Shown in pieces: positions 1 through 8,221 of a stretch of 64,000 nucleotides of DNA. Within the stretch, counting starts at the first letter, position 1; each line of letters begins with the position of its first letter. Source of the DNA: RHKX01 sp046330285 (GTDB lineage Bacteria > Actinomycetota > Thermoleophilia > Solirubrobacterales > 70-9); NCBI GenBank assembly GCA_046330285.1, contig JAXLSX010000002.1, positions 248,001-312,000 of the forward strand, written 5' to 3'. Below the pieces are notes generated by a model. The model saw only the letters and a program-made list of their open reading frames with translations, was not told where the DNA came from and did not search any database. The position numbers were made by a program, and so were the translations under genes.

Positions 1-83
1 TCCCAGAACTCGACCGCGAACGGGCGGTGCGGAAACGCCGCCGCGATCTCGCGGCGCAGCGGCCCGGTGTGGGCAAACCCCAT
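1..83 (-). CDS. N-terminus of a probable SAM-dependent methyltransferase (partial)
   Basis: Only the first 28 codons are inside the window; the gene runs off the left edge on the minus strand. The ATG is the complement of 81-83. The visible peptide begins MGFAHTGPLRREIAAAF and continues to RPFAVEFWD. A short lead followed by an RPFxxxFWD motif is typical of the N-termini of CFA-synthase-like methyltransferases in actinobacteria, which is the only basis for the call. A TAAGAT hexamer at 90-95 lies 6 bases upstream of the start, so the mRNA is probably leaderless and transcribed divergently from the insertase gene. Confidence 0.5.
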   Translation of the reverse strand, partial: MGFAHTGPLRREIAAAFPHRPFAVEFW

Positions 84-89
84 GTCCCG

Positions 90-95
90 ATCTTA
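90..95 (-). promoter_or_regulatory. -10 element TAAGAT of the left-edge gene
   Basis: Reads TAAGAT on the minus strand, 6 bases before the ATG at 83-81, with no ribosome binding site between. This fits a leaderless promoter and lies back to back with the TACCCT element of the plus-strand gene. Confidence 0.45.
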
Positions 96-103
96 GGTGG
101 CGC

Positions 104-109
104 TACCCT
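104..109 (+). promoter_or_regulatory. -10 element TACCCT of the yidC-like gene
   Basis: TACCCT is followed by 8 bases and then the GTG at 118. There is no Shine-Dalgarno sequence. It is the reason for choosing GTG 118 rather than GTG 97 as the start, because 97 would lie upstream of the -10 element. Confidence 0.45.
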
Positions 110-117
110 CCCGGGCC

Positions 118-951
118 GTGCCGGTGGTCGCCAACATCCTCCAGCCGCTCACCGACGTCGAGGAGTGGGTGCTCGAGACGCTCCACGGGATCGGCCTCAC
201 CTGGGGTCTAGCGATCGTCGGGCTGACATTGCTGACGCGGTCGGTGACGATTCCGCTCGTCGTCCGCCAGTTCCGCTCGCAGCGCGAGATGAAGCTGCAC
301 ATGCCGGAGCTGAAGCGGATGCAGAAGGAGTACAAGGACGACAAGCAGCGGCTGCAGCAGGAGATGAGCGCCTACTACCGCGAGCACGGGATCAACCCGC
401 TGGCGTCGGTTGGACCGCTGCTCCTGCAGATCCCGATCTTCATCTCGCTCTACATGCTGCTGCGCCAGGACGCGACGAACGGGCTCTTCGGCGACGGCGG
501 CTTCCTCTTCATCCCCGACCTCACGGCGAAGCCGACCGGCCCGGTCCTGGTGGCCATGCTCCTCCTCTATCTCTGCTCGCAGACCGCTTCGACCGCGATC
601 TCGACCCGGACGATGCAGAGCTCGCACCGGAAGATCGCGATGGGCCTGCCGATCCTGTTCGCGACGGTGATCATGCGGTTCCCCGCGGGTCTCGCGATCT
701 ACTCGATCACCACGAGCCTCTGGAGCCTTGGCCAGCAGATCGTCTTCTGGCGGCTCTCGCCCGCCGTCCCGTCCGGCACCGCGGCGCTGATGGCCGAGGC
801 CGAGGACGTGATGGAGGCCGGCGAGGACTCCAAGTTCGAGGCGGCGATCGAGGCCGAGGTGGCGGCCGAGAGCGCGGAGCCGGTCAAGCAGCACTCGCGC
901 TCGAAGAAGAAGAAGCGCAGCCGCAGCCGCCGCCGGCCCTCGACCGGATAG
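118..951 (+). CDS. yidC: YidC/Oxa1-family membrane protein insertase
   Basis: Inserts and folds membrane proteins, alone or with SecYEG. The protein is 277 aa from GTG 118, starting MPVVANILQPLTDVEEWV like other short actinobacterial YidCs. A first membrane segment (about 24-50) carries the conserved Arg in LTRSVTIPL. A charged cytoplasmic coiled hairpin rich in K, R and E follows (about 53-95), then INPLASVGPLLLQIPIFISLY and two further membrane segments ending near residue 220. The tail is acidic and then very basic (KKKKRSRSRRR), a ribosome-binding feature of single-YidC lineages. There is no rpmH or rnpA next to it, so it may be a second copy or a relocated gene. Confidence 0.88.
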   Translation: MPVVANILQPLTDVEEWVLETLHGIGLTWGLAIVGLTLLTRSVTIPLVVRQFRSQREMKLHMPELKRMQKEYKDDKQRLQQEMSAYYREHGINPLASVGPLLLQIPIFISLYMLLRQDATNGLFGDGGFLFIPDLTAKPTGPVLVAMLLLYLCSQTASTAISTRTMQSSHRKIAMGLPILFATVIMRFPAGLAIYSITTSLWSLGQQIVFWRLSPAVPSGTAALMAEAEDVMEAGEDSKFEAAIEAEVAAESAEPVKQHSRSKKKKRSRSRRRPSTG

Positions 952-954
952 CGT
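949..954 (+). promoter_or_regulatory. -10 element TAGCGT of the SDR gene
   Basis: TAGCGT overlaps the stop codon of the insertase gene and stands 7 bases before the ATG at 962. This suggests a leaderless start in addition to any read-through. Confidence 0.35.
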
Positions 955-961
955 CCCGCGC

Positions 962-1819
962 ATGAGCGAGAACCGCAGCCTCGAGGGCAAGACCATGCTG
1001 ATCAGCGGCGGCAGCCGCGGCATCGGCCTCGCGATCGCGCTGCGCGCGGCTCGCGACGGGGCCAACGTCGCGCTGATCGCCAAGACCGACCAGCCCCACC
1101 CGAAGCTCGAGGGCACGATCCACACCGCCGCCGAGCAGATCGAGGCGGCCGGCGGCAAGGCGCTGGCGATCGTCGGCGACATCCGCGACGAGGGCCGCGT
1201 GGCCGAGGCGGTCGCGGAAACCGTCGAGCGCTTCGGCGGCATCGACATCACGGTCAACAACGCCAGCGCGATCAACCTCGTCGGGACCGAGCAGCTCGAC
1301 ATGAAGCGCTACGACCTGATGCAGGACATCAACACGCGCGGCACGTTCGTCGTCTCGAAGCTCACGGTTCCGCACCTGAAGCAGTCCGACAACCCGCACG
1401 TGCTGACGCTCTCGCCGCCGCTCAGCCTCGAGGCGCGCTGGGCGAAGGACCACGTCGCCTACACGATCGCCAAGTACGGGATGAGCCTCTGCACGCTCGG
1501 CATGGCCGAGGAGTTCCGCGGCGACGGCGTGGCCTTCAACTCGCTCTGGCCGCGAACGCTGGTGGCGACGGCCGCCGTCCAGAACCTGCTCGGCGGTGAC
1601 GCGGCCATGGCCCGCTCGCGGACGCCGGAGATCATGTCCGACTCCGCCCACGCGATCCTGACGCGCCCGAGCCGCGAGTGCACCGGCAACTTCTTCCTGG
1701 CCGAGGACGTGCTGGTCGAGGAGGGCGTGACCGACTTCGAGCCCTATGCCGCGGCGCCCGGCGCCGAGCCGGCCGTCGATCTCTACGTCGACGAGGTCAA
1801 CCCGCCGGGCATCGGCTGA
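962..1819 (+). CDS. SDR-family oxidoreductase, HSDL2-like
   Basis: Short-chain dehydrogenase/reductase of 285 aa. The N-terminal TMLISGGSRGIGLAIA segment has the TGxxxGIG-type cofactor loop with Ser for Thr. D-I-R near residue 79 and NNAS near 100 follow, and the active-site Tyr and Lys are in HVAYTIAKYGM (YxxxK). The overall pattern, including the ALIAKT and LSPPLSL segments, is that of hydroxysteroid dehydrogenase-like protein 2 homologues, often linked to fatty-acid or sterol metabolism in actinobacteria. The substrate cannot be told from sequence. A small conserved gene follows after 3 bases. Confidence 0.85.
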   Translation: MSENRSLEGKTMLISGGSRGIGLAIALRAARDGANVALIAKTDQPHPKLEGTIHTAAEQIEAAGGKALAIVGDIRDEGRVAEAVAETVERFGGIDITVNNASAINLVGTEQLDMKRYDLMQDINTRGTFVVSKLTVPHLKQSDNPHVLTLSPPLSLEARWAKDHVAYTIAKYGMSLCTLGMAEEFRGDGVAFNSLWPRTLVATAAVQNLLGGDAAMARSRTPEIMSDSAHAILTRPSRECTGNFFLAEDVLVEEGVTDFEPYAAAPGAEPAVDLYVDEVNPPGIG

Positions 1820-1822
1820 GCC

Positions 1823-2026
1823 GTGCCGCTCGAGGACCGCCCGTTCTCCTACCGGGCGGCCAAGGACGACCGGGTGATGATCGAGTGGAACGGCCGCCGC
1901 GCGGCGGTACTGACCGGCGCGAAGGCCCGGCGGTTCCTGGCCGCGGTCGACGGCGCCGGCGACGAGCGGGCGCAGCTCGAGATGGCGCGCGTCACGGGGA
2001 ACTTCAAGCGCGGCAACGAGCGCTGA
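1823..2026 (+). CDS. Small conserved actinobacterial protein, function unknown
   Basis: 67 aa from GTG 1823, three bases after the SDR stop, so probably co-transcribed. The sequence (FSYRAAKDDRVMIEWNGRR..., ending VTGNFKRGNER) resembles a family of small actinobacterial hypotheticals with a beta-rich start and a conserved ATGNFKRGNE tail. There is no signal peptide or membrane segment. Codon use matches its neighbours, which supports a real gene despite the length. No function is known to me. Confidence 0.7.
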   Translation: MPLEDRPFSYRAAKDDRVMIEWNGRRAAVLTGAKARRFLAAVDGAGDERAQLEMARVTGNFKRGNER

Positions 2027-2108
2027 TGCCCGGCGGGCCGATCACCCGGTCGGGATGACGGACATCCGCCCGCGTCGCTACTAGGCTCCGCTGGACCGAG
2101 GTCGACCG

Positions 2109-3710
2109 ATGCCGGAAACCCAGCAGACAAACGGAACGAGCCCGCCGCATGCGAAGGCGGTCCTCGCGGCGCTGATCCTCGTCGCCGCCGTCGCCAACCT
2201 CAACCTGTCGGTCGCCAACGTCGCCCTCCCCGACATCGGCAAGGCCTTCGACGCGAGCCAGACCGAGCTCAACCTCGTCGCGGTCGGCTACTCGCTCGGC
2301 CTCGCCGCGTCGGTGCTCTACCTCGGCGCCCTCGGCGACCGCTACGGCCGGAAGATGATGGTCGTCCTCGGCATGGCGATCACGATCCCGGCGTCGATCA
2401 TCGCCGGCACCGCGGGCTCGGTCGACATCCTCTTCGTGGCCCGGATCCTCGGCGGCCTCGCCGCCGGCATGGCGTTCCCGACGACTCTGGCGCTGATCAC
2501 CGCGCTCTGGTCCGGTGCGGCCCGGACGCGCGCGATCGCGCTCTGGTCGGCGATCGGCGGCGCGATCTCGGCCCTCGGCCCGATGATCTCCGGCGGCCTG
2601 CTCGAGCACTTCGACTGGGGCTCCTGCTTCCTCGTCACCGTCCCGCTGGCGGTGCTGGCGCTGCTGCTGGCGCTGAAGCTGATCCCCGCCCACGTCCACG
2701 AGACGACGGACCCGGTCGACAACCTCGGCGGGATGCTCTCGATCCTGATGGTCGCGGCGCTGGTCCTCGGGATCAACTTCGCTGCCGTCCCGGGCGCCGG
2801 TGCGGTCGCGATCGGCCTGCTCGTCGTCGCGCTCGCGAGCGTCGCCGGCTTCGCGATCCGCCAGCGCCGCGTCAGGGTCCCGCTCTACGACCTCCACGTG
2901 GCCGCCAGACCGACCTTCTGGGTCGCGGCGGTGGCGGGCGTGATCGTCTTCGGCTCGCTGATGGCGGCGGCGTTCATCGGCCAGCAGTACCTCCAGAACG
3001 TGCTCGAGTACTCCACGTTCGATGCCGGCGTCTCGATCCTCCCGGCGGCGGTGCTGATGATCTTCGTCGCGCCGCGCTCGGCGAAGCTGGTCGAAACGCG
3101 CGGCGCCAGGTTCACCCTGCTGTTCGGCTACGTCTTCATCCTCGCCGCCTTCCTGACGATGCTGCTCGTCTGGAGCGAGAACAGCCCCTATTGGCACATC
3201 GGCCTCGCCTACGGGCTGATCGGCATCGGGATCGGCCTCGCCGGAACCCCGGCGTCGCGCTCGCTGACGGGCTCGGTTCCGGTTTCCAGGGCGGGGATGG
3301 CCTCGGCGACCGCCGACCTCCAGCGCGACCTCGGCGGCGCGATCATGCAGTCGCTCCTCGGCGCGGTGCTCACCGCCGGCTACGCGGCCTCGATCTCGAG
3401 CCAGATCGCGGGGGCCCCGAACGCCGACAAGATCACCAACGCGACCGAGTCGGAGCTGCAGAAGTCGTTCGCGAGCGCCGCCGACATGGCGAGCCAGTAC
3501 CCCCAGTACAAGGACCAGATCATCGCCGGCGCCCGCGAGGCGTTCCTCAAGGGCGACGACTGGGCCTACATGGCCGGGATCATCGCCGTCCTGATCGGCG
3601 CGATCGTGATCTGGCGTTTCTTCCCACGGGTCGACCGTGAGAAGGAGCTGCTCGCCGAGTACGCCGCCGAGGGCGGCGGCGAGGGCGACGGGCAGCCGGC
3701 AGCGGCCTGA
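2109..3710 (+). CDS. DHA2-family MFS drug exporter (EmrB/QacA type)
   Basis: 533 aa, 14 predicted membrane segments, expected to export drugs or lipophilic compounds by proton antiport. Motif A appears as LGDRYGRKMMVV after segment 2, and the motif C region includes IGGAISALGPMISGGLLEHFDW in segment 5, both diagnostic of drug:H+ antiporters. Start ATG 2109 has a GAGG box 7 bases upstream and a TAGGCT hexamer about 21 bases upstream, so this mRNA has a short leader, unlike several neighbours. A periplasmic-type loop before the last segment (ISSQIAGAPNADKIT to FLKGDDW) is unusually long and hydrophilic. No regulator gene is adjacent. Confidence 0.88.
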   Translation: MPETQQTNGTSPPHAKAVLAALILVAAVANLNLSVANVALPDIGKAFDASQTELNLVAVGYSLGLAASVLYLGALGDRYGRKMMVVLGMAITIPASIIAGTAGSVDILFVARILGGLAAGMAFPTTLALITALWSGAARTRAIALWSAIGGAISALGPMISGGLLEHFDWGSCFLVTVPLAVLALLLALKLIPAHVHETTDPVDNLGGMLSILMVAALVLGINFAAVPGAGAVAIGLLVVALASVAGFAIRQRRVRVPLYDLHVAARPTFWVAAVAGVIVFGSLMAAAFIGQQYLQNVLEYSTFDAGVSILPAAVLMIFVAPRSAKLVETRGARFTLLFGYVFILAAFLTMLLVWSENSPYWHIGLAYGLIGIGIGLAGTPASRSLTGSVPVSRAGMASATADLQRDLGGAIMQSLLGAVLTAGYAASISSQIAGAPNADKITNATESELQKSFASAADMASQYPQYKDQIIAGAREAFLKGDDWAYMAGIIAVLIGAIVIWRFFPRVDREKELLAEYAAEGGGEGDGQPAAA

Positions 3711-3754
3711 CCGGCCGGGCGATCCGCGGTCGAACGGATCGCGGCCCTCGTCGC

Positions 3755-3760
3755 TACTCT
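3755..3760 (+). promoter_or_regulatory. -10 element TACTCT of efp
   Basis: TACTCT, 7 bases, then GTG at 3768, with no Shine-Dalgarno sequence. One of the clearest leaderless starts in the window. Confidence 0.5.
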
Positions 3761-3767
3761 CCGCGCC

Positions 3768-4328
<561 letters not shown>

Positions 4329-4428
4329 GCGTCCAGCGGCGGTCGCCGTGTGAGATTCTCGGCGCTTCGGTGCTGAAACGGCACTGAAGGGGCGCCACGC
4401 GTGACCTCGGGAGCGCCATCCTCGGGCT

Positions 4429-5412
4429 GTGGCCGGCGAGTGGCACAAATCTGCCGTTGGAGGGCGGAAGCGTGCCGCTCTATCCATGGAGGCTGCGATT
4501 GCGGGGAGGAGCCGGTACCGGGTCGTTCCCCATTCGGTGCTCGCCGGAGCCGGTTTCACTGAGAAGCAGATCCGCGGACGGGTCGAAGAGGGTCGCCTGG
4601 TTGCTCTCCATCCCGGCGTCTACGCGGTCGGACCCGAGCCCCTCGACGACGCCGGGCGCTTCCGGGCCGCCGTCCTCGCAGGCGGCGGGGGCGCCCTGCT
4701 CGCCGGGCGCGCGGCATGCGCATGGTGGGGAGTGGTCGTGGCGGCTCCGGAGACGGCCGACGTTCTCGCCCCCGCCCATCGCCGCAATCGCCCCGGCGTG
4801 CGCTTTCGCCGGGCCGCGATCCGGCCGGACGAGGCGACCGTCCACCGGGGCATCCCGGTCGTCTGCCCCGCCCGGGCGATCCTCGACCTGGCCCGGGAGG
4901 TGAACGGCCGCGAGCTCGAGCGTGCTCTCAACGAAGCCCGCGTCCTGCGCCTTCCGGACCGCCCCTCCTTCGGCGAGCTGATCGACCGCTATCCCGGGCG
5001 TCGTGGAATCGCCGCCGCGCGCGACGCATTGGCGATGTTCGAAGCCGGACCGACGCCGACCCGGAGCCCGGGGGAAGAACGCGTTCTCGCGGTGATCGAC
5101 GCCAACGGACTGCCGCGACCGCTCACCAACCACCGCGTCGAGACGGCGGGCGGGACGTTCCTCGTCGACTTCGCCTGGCCCGATCTCCGGGTCGCACTCG
5201 AGCTCGACGCCTGGAGCACGCACTCAAGCCGGCGGACCATGTCGATGGATCGCCGCCGTGACCGGGCGCTCCGGATCGCCGGCTGGCATCCGAGCCGCGT
5301 CTTCGTCGACGACCTCGCCGACGGCCCGGCGCTGGCGACCGAGATCCGTTCCCTGCTTGCGGCGGCCCAGGCTGCTGCCCCCGGGCGGGTGACCGGCCAC
5401 CGGGCCGCGTAA
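4429..5412 (+). CDS. AbiEi-like winged-helix protein fused to a DUF559 (PD-(D/E)XK-like) domain
   Basis: About 327 aa from GTG 4429; ATG 4486 is an equally possible start and gives 308 aa. The N-terminal half (SVLAGAGFTEKQIRGRVEEGRLVALHPGVYAV) is the winged-helix domain of AbiEi-type antitoxin families. The C-terminal half has FLVDFAWPDLRVALELDAW followed by DRRRDRALRIAGWHPSRV, the DUF559/Vsr-like nuclease pattern with Asp and Glu-x-Asp in the expected places. Such fusions are frequent in actinobacteria, and I know of no proven function. No toxin gene of the AbiEii type is adjacent. It sits between efp and nusB, apparently as an insertion. Confidence 0.75.
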   Translation: MAGEWHKSAVGGRKRAALSMEAAIAGRSRYRVVPHSVLAGAGFTEKQIRGRVEEGRLVALHPGVYAVGPEPLDDAGRFRAAVLAGGGGALLAGRAACAWWGVVVAAPETADVLAPAHRRNRPGVRFRRAAIRPDEATVHRGIPVVCPARAILDLAREVNGRELERALNEARVLRLPDRPSFGELIDRYPGRRGIAAARDALAMFEAGPTPTRSPGEERVLAVIDANGLPRPLTNHRVETAGGTFLVDFAWPDLRVALELDAWSTHSSRRTMSMDRRRDRALRIAGWHPSRVFVDDLADGPALATEIRSLLAAAQAAAPGRVTGHRAA

Positions 5413-5415
5413 CCT
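5410..5415 (+). promoter_or_regulatory. -10 element TAACCT of nusB
   Basis: TAACCT overlaps the stop of the preceding gene and is 7 bases before GTG 5423, a leaderless arrangement. nusB therefore probably has its own promoter after the inserted AbiEi/DUF559 gene. Confidence 0.45.
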
Positions 5416-5422
5416 CCCGCGG

Positions 5423-5815
5423 GTGCGCCGATCAGACCAACGCCGGGACGCCGCCTTCGCGCTTTATCAGCGCGACGTGACCGGGCGCCCGCTCGAGGAT
5501 CTGCTCGCCGACGCCAAGCCCTTCACGCGCGATCTCGCCGAGGGGGTCGACGCCAACCTGGCCGAGATCGACGCCGAGATCGCGAGTAACTCGCACGGCT
5601 GGACGATCCAGCGGATCGCTCCGCTCGAGCGCGGTGTGATGCGGGTCGCGGTGTTCGAGATGCTGCACCGGGAGGAGATCCCCGTGCCGGTTTCGATCGA
5701 CGAGGCCGTCTCGATCGCCCGCCGCTACTGCGGGACCGAGGCGCCGGGGTTCGTCAACGGCGTCCTCTCCGCGATCGCCCGCAAGGTCGGCGCCGAGGAG
5801 GGCTCACCCGCATGA
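5423..5815 (+). CDS. nusB: Transcription antitermination factor NusB
   Basis: 130 aa, all-helical RNA-binding protein that acts with NusE (S10) on boxA during rRNA transcription. It begins with RRSDQRRDAAFALYQRDVTG (RRxxRxxAxxxLY is the family signature). The middle has LERGVMRVAVFEML, and the end has EAVSIARRYCGTEAPGFVNGVLSAIAR, the invariant C-terminal helix region. Start GTG 5423 follows directly on a TAACCT hexamer. Its stop overlaps the next start (ATGA), so the small downstream gene is translationally coupled. Confidence 0.95.
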   Translation: MRRSDQRRDAAFALYQRDVTGRPLEDLLADAKPFTRDLAEGVDANLAEIDAEIASNSHGWTIQRIAPLERGVMRVAVFEMLHREEIPVPVSIDEAVSIARRYCGTEAPGFVNGVLSAIARKVGAEEGSPA

Positions 5816-6015
5816 GCGAGCCCGCCGCCGGCATCGCCGAGCTGCGCAGCGCCGCCGAGCGGCTCGAGGCGATCGCCGCCGAGCTCGCCGACGCGGCGAC
5901 GAGCGACGCCGCCGCCGTCGAGCTCGCCCAGGAGGCCGCCCGGATCGCGGCCGACGCCGGAGCGACCGCCGCCGACGCCGCGCGCGCCGCGGCGGAGCGC
6001 GCCGAGAGCTCCTGA
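5812..6015 (+). CDS. Small Ala/Glu-rich helical protein, possible degenerate XseB
   Basis: 67 aa, overlapping nusB by 4 bases and followed two bases later by the prenyl synthase gene. The protein is almost entirely Ala, Glu, Asp and Arg and should form one or two long helices (ELRSAAERLEAIAAELADA...). Exodeoxyribonuclease VII small subunit (XseB) is often found just before ispA and is a helical protein of this length. The opening RLEAIAAEL would fit its RLEEIVxxLE motif, but the rest does not match well and no xseA is in the window. The XseB suggestion is therefore only positional. Confidence 0.6.
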   Translation: MSEPAAGIAELRSAAERLEAIAAELADAATSDAAAVELAQEAARIAADAGATAADAARAAAERAESS

Positions 6016-6017
6016 GC

Positions 6018-6884
6018 GTGGCCGACTACCCCGACGACCTCCAGCGGCTGGTCGAGGAGCGTCTCGGGCAGCTCGCCTACTCACCGCGCCCGGAGACCGC
6101 CGGGCTCGAGGAAGCGATGCGCTACTCGCTGCTCGCCGGCGGCAAGCGGATCCGGCCGGTGCTCTGCCTGGCGACGGGCCGGGCGCTCGGGATGGACCCC
6201 GTGAGCCTGCTGCCGGTCGCCTGCTCGCTGGAGCTGATCCACACCTACTCGCTGATCCACGACGACCTGCCGGCGATGGACGACGACGACCTCCGGCGGG
6301 GGAAGCCGACATCGCACGTGGCGCACGGCGAGGACGTCGCGATCCTCGCAGGAGACGCCCTCTTCGCCGAAGCGATCCGCCTCGCCTGCGAGCAGCCGGG
6401 CGAGCCGGCGCGCGTCCTCGACGCCGTCCGCGAGATCGCGGCGGCGACCGGGGTCGACGGGATGGTCGGCGGCCAGTACTTCGACGTCACCGGCGGCGAC
6501 GAGGACCCGGCGGCGCTGCGCCTGCTGCACTCGCTGAAGACGGGCCGCCTGATCGCCGCCAGCGTCGGCGCCGCGCTCGCGCTCGCCGGCCGCTCCGATG
6601 CCGACGACGAGCCCTACCGCCGCTTCGCCACCGAGCTCGGGCTGCTGTTTCAGATCGTCGACGACATCCTCGACGTCACCGGGAGCGACGCGGAGCTCGG
6701 CAAGCCGAGCGGATCCGACGAGCGCCACGGCAAGGTCACCTACGTGAGCCTCTATGGGCTCGAGCGGGCGCGGGAGCTGGCGGTCGAGTCGCACCGCGAG
6801 GCGCTGACGGCGCTGGAGGCGGGTGCGGGGGAGACGGACGCCCTGCATCAGATCGCCGACTTCATCTTCACCCGCACGTCCTAA
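6018..6884 (+). CDS. ispA: Polyprenyl (probably farnesyl/geranylgeranyl) diphosphate synthase
   Basis: Condenses isopentenyl diphosphate with allylic diphosphates to make the C15-C20 precursors of quinones and lipid carriers. 288 aa from GTG 6018. GGKRIRPVLCLATG binds the diphosphate. The first aspartate-rich motif is DDLPAMDDDDLRRGKPT with a two-residue insertion as in bacterial type FPP synthases, and the second is LLFQIVDDILDVTG. KTGRLI and GKVTYVSLYG also match the family. Chain length cannot be fixed from sequence. With dxs downstream it forms an isoprenoid neighbourhood, interrupted by the collagen-like gene. Confidence 0.92.
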   Translation: MADYPDDLQRLVEERLGQLAYSPRPETAGLEEAMRYSLLAGGKRIRPVLCLATGRALGMDPVSLLPVACSLELIHTYSLIHDDLPAMDDDDLRRGKPTSHVAHGEDVAILAGDALFAEAIRLACEQPGEPARVLDAVREIAAATGVDGMVGGQYFDVTGGDEDPAALRLLHSLKTGRLIAASVGAALALAGRSDADDEPYRRFATELGLLFQIVDDILDVTGSDAELGKPSGSDERHGKVTYVSLYGLERARELAVESHREALTALEAGAGETDALHQIADFIFTRTS

Positions 6885-7079
6885 AAACAGGAAAAACATT
6901 TCCGGACTTTGTAGGTAATCGCACTAGGCCTTCGAAAAACCTTTAGGGTCTCGGCCGCAAACAAACGTGTGTCCAGCCGTTCCATGGACAACCGGTCGAG
7001 TTTCGGGGGAAACTTCCATTTGCTTCCCCCTCGCTGACCCGGGATACACGAAAAACCAGCGAGAGAAGGGATTACGTAC
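6885..7079. other. AT-richer intergenic leader with a hairpin upstream of the collagen-like gene
   Basis: 195 bases without a gene, clearly less GC-rich than the surroundings. It contains runs such as CTAAAAACAGGAAAAACATTT and a TTTAGGGT element near 6940. A hairpin with arms GGGGGAA (7005-7011) and TTCCCCC (7024-7030) encloses a 12-base loop. A strong purine box (GAGAGAAGGG) stands 9-10 bases before the ATG at 7080. The region looks like the promoter and a structured 5' UTR of an abundant exported protein; the exact -10 cannot be chosen between the TAGGCC and TAGGGT hexamers. Confidence 0.5.
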
Positions 7080-8039
7080 ATGAAGTACGTGAAGGGCTTC
7101 AGGCCCAGCGGTTCGATGATCGTTGCGATCGTCGCGCTGATCGCCGCCGTCGGAGGCACTGCCTACGCCGCGGCCAAGATCAACGGCAAGAACCTGGTCA
7201 ACGACACCGTCACCAGCAAGAAGATCAAGGACTCGACGCTGAAGACGAAGGACTTCTCGCCGAAGACGAAGACCAAGCTCAAGGGCGACAAGGGTGACAC
7301 CGGTGCCCAGGGCCCCGAGGGTCCGCAGGGCCCGATCGGACCGCAGGGTCCGGCCGGCAACCCGGCGACCTACAACGGCGCCAACTGGAGCATCATCGAC
7401 CGCAACACCGAGGGTTCGCCCGTCGGCGCCCTGCGGGCGGGTCCGAGCTTCGGCACGAACGCCGGCGAGAAGCCGCCGCTCGGCGTCGGTTCGCTCGGCC
7501 TCGAGACGGCCGACGGCACCGAGAAGGTCGCCTTCGGCAACCAGGTCGACTTCGCGGGCGATCCCGTCAGCGGTCTCGACCAGGTCGGGTTCTCGTACTT
7601 CGTGACCGGCGAGGATCTGGGTCGCTACGCGGCCAACGCGCCGAACATCACGCTCGAGATCGACCCGTCGGTCGCCAGCAAGAACTACACCTCGATGGTG
7701 TACGTCCCGCCGGCCCCGGCGAACGCCGCCCAGCAGTGGGTGAACGTCGACGCCGACGCCGATGCCGGCGGCGGTTCGAGCGGTTGGTGGTTCAGCAACG
7801 GCGCCGTCGCCGCTGCCACGAACTGCGGCCAGGGTGCTGCTCCGCAGCACTTCTGCTCGCTCGACGAGGCCCAGCAGGCCCTCGTGACGGCCAACGACGG
7901 CGGTCCGGCTGCCGCGATCGGTTCGATCGCGATCGCCAAGGGCAAGGACTACCAGTTCCAGGGCGCGGCGGACGCGCTCCGGATCAACAACGAGGTGTTC
8001 GACTTCGAGCCGTTCGGAGTCAGCGTCACCGCTCCGTAA
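7080..8039 (+). CDS. Exported protein with a short collagen-like Gly-X-Y tract
   Basis: 319 aa. Residues about 10-31 (PSGSMIVAIVALIAAVGGTAYA) form a signal or anchor segment of the type seen in very many Thermoleophilia proteins (MVVAxIALxxALGGTAYA). A Lys/Thr-rich linker (VTSKKIKDSTLKTKDFSPKTK) leads into nine perfect Gly-X-Y triplets at residues 69-95 (GDKGDTGAQGPEGPQGPIGP...). A globular C-terminal domain of about 220 aa contains a Cys pair (TNCGQ and HFCSL) and is of unknown fold. The tract is too short for a stable collagen triple helix alone and may act as a trimerising stalk. A strong terminator follows. Role at the cell surface is inferred. Confidence 0.8.
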   Translation: MKYVKGFRPSGSMIVAIVALIAAVGGTAYAAAKINGKNLVNDTVTSKKIKDSTLKTKDFSPKTKTKLKGDKGDTGAQGPEGPQGPIGPQGPAGNPATYNGANWSIIDRNTEGSPVGALRAGPSFGTNAGEKPPLGVGSLGLETADGTEKVAFGNQVDFAGDPVSGLDQVGFSYFVTGEDLGRYAANAPNITLEIDPSVASKNYTSMVYVPPAPANAAQQWVNVDADADAGGGSSGWWFSNGAVAAATNCGQGAAPQHFCSLDEAQQALVTANDGGPAAAIGSIAIAKGKDYQFQGAADALRINNEVFDFEPFGVSVTAP

Positions 8040-8082
8040 GTCGGATCGGACAGTCGCGGCTCGCGCCGCGGCATCTCGGGAC

Positions 8083-8113
8083 CGGGCCCGGGGCGGAAAA
8101 CGCCTCGGGCCCG
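8083..8113 (+). terminator. Intrinsic terminator after the collagen-like gene
   Basis: A 13-bp stem, CGGGCCCGGGGCG (8083-8095) with CGCCTCGGGCCCG (8101-8113), has one G-U pair and a GAAAA loop, followed by TCTCGTTT. It lies 44 bases after the stop codon. Confidence 0.8.
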
Positions 8114-8221
8114 TCTCGTTTCACGGCGCGGTGCAGATCCCGGATTGATGGTGACCCGGAAGGGGCAACCTGTGACAATCGGGGTAGGCCGATGGGCAGC
8201 GGCCCCTTACCGCACCGCCAG

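Noticed and set aside
5070..5085. GAACGCGTTC palindrome
   Set aside because: The spacing is two bases instead of four and it is inside the DUF559 coding region.
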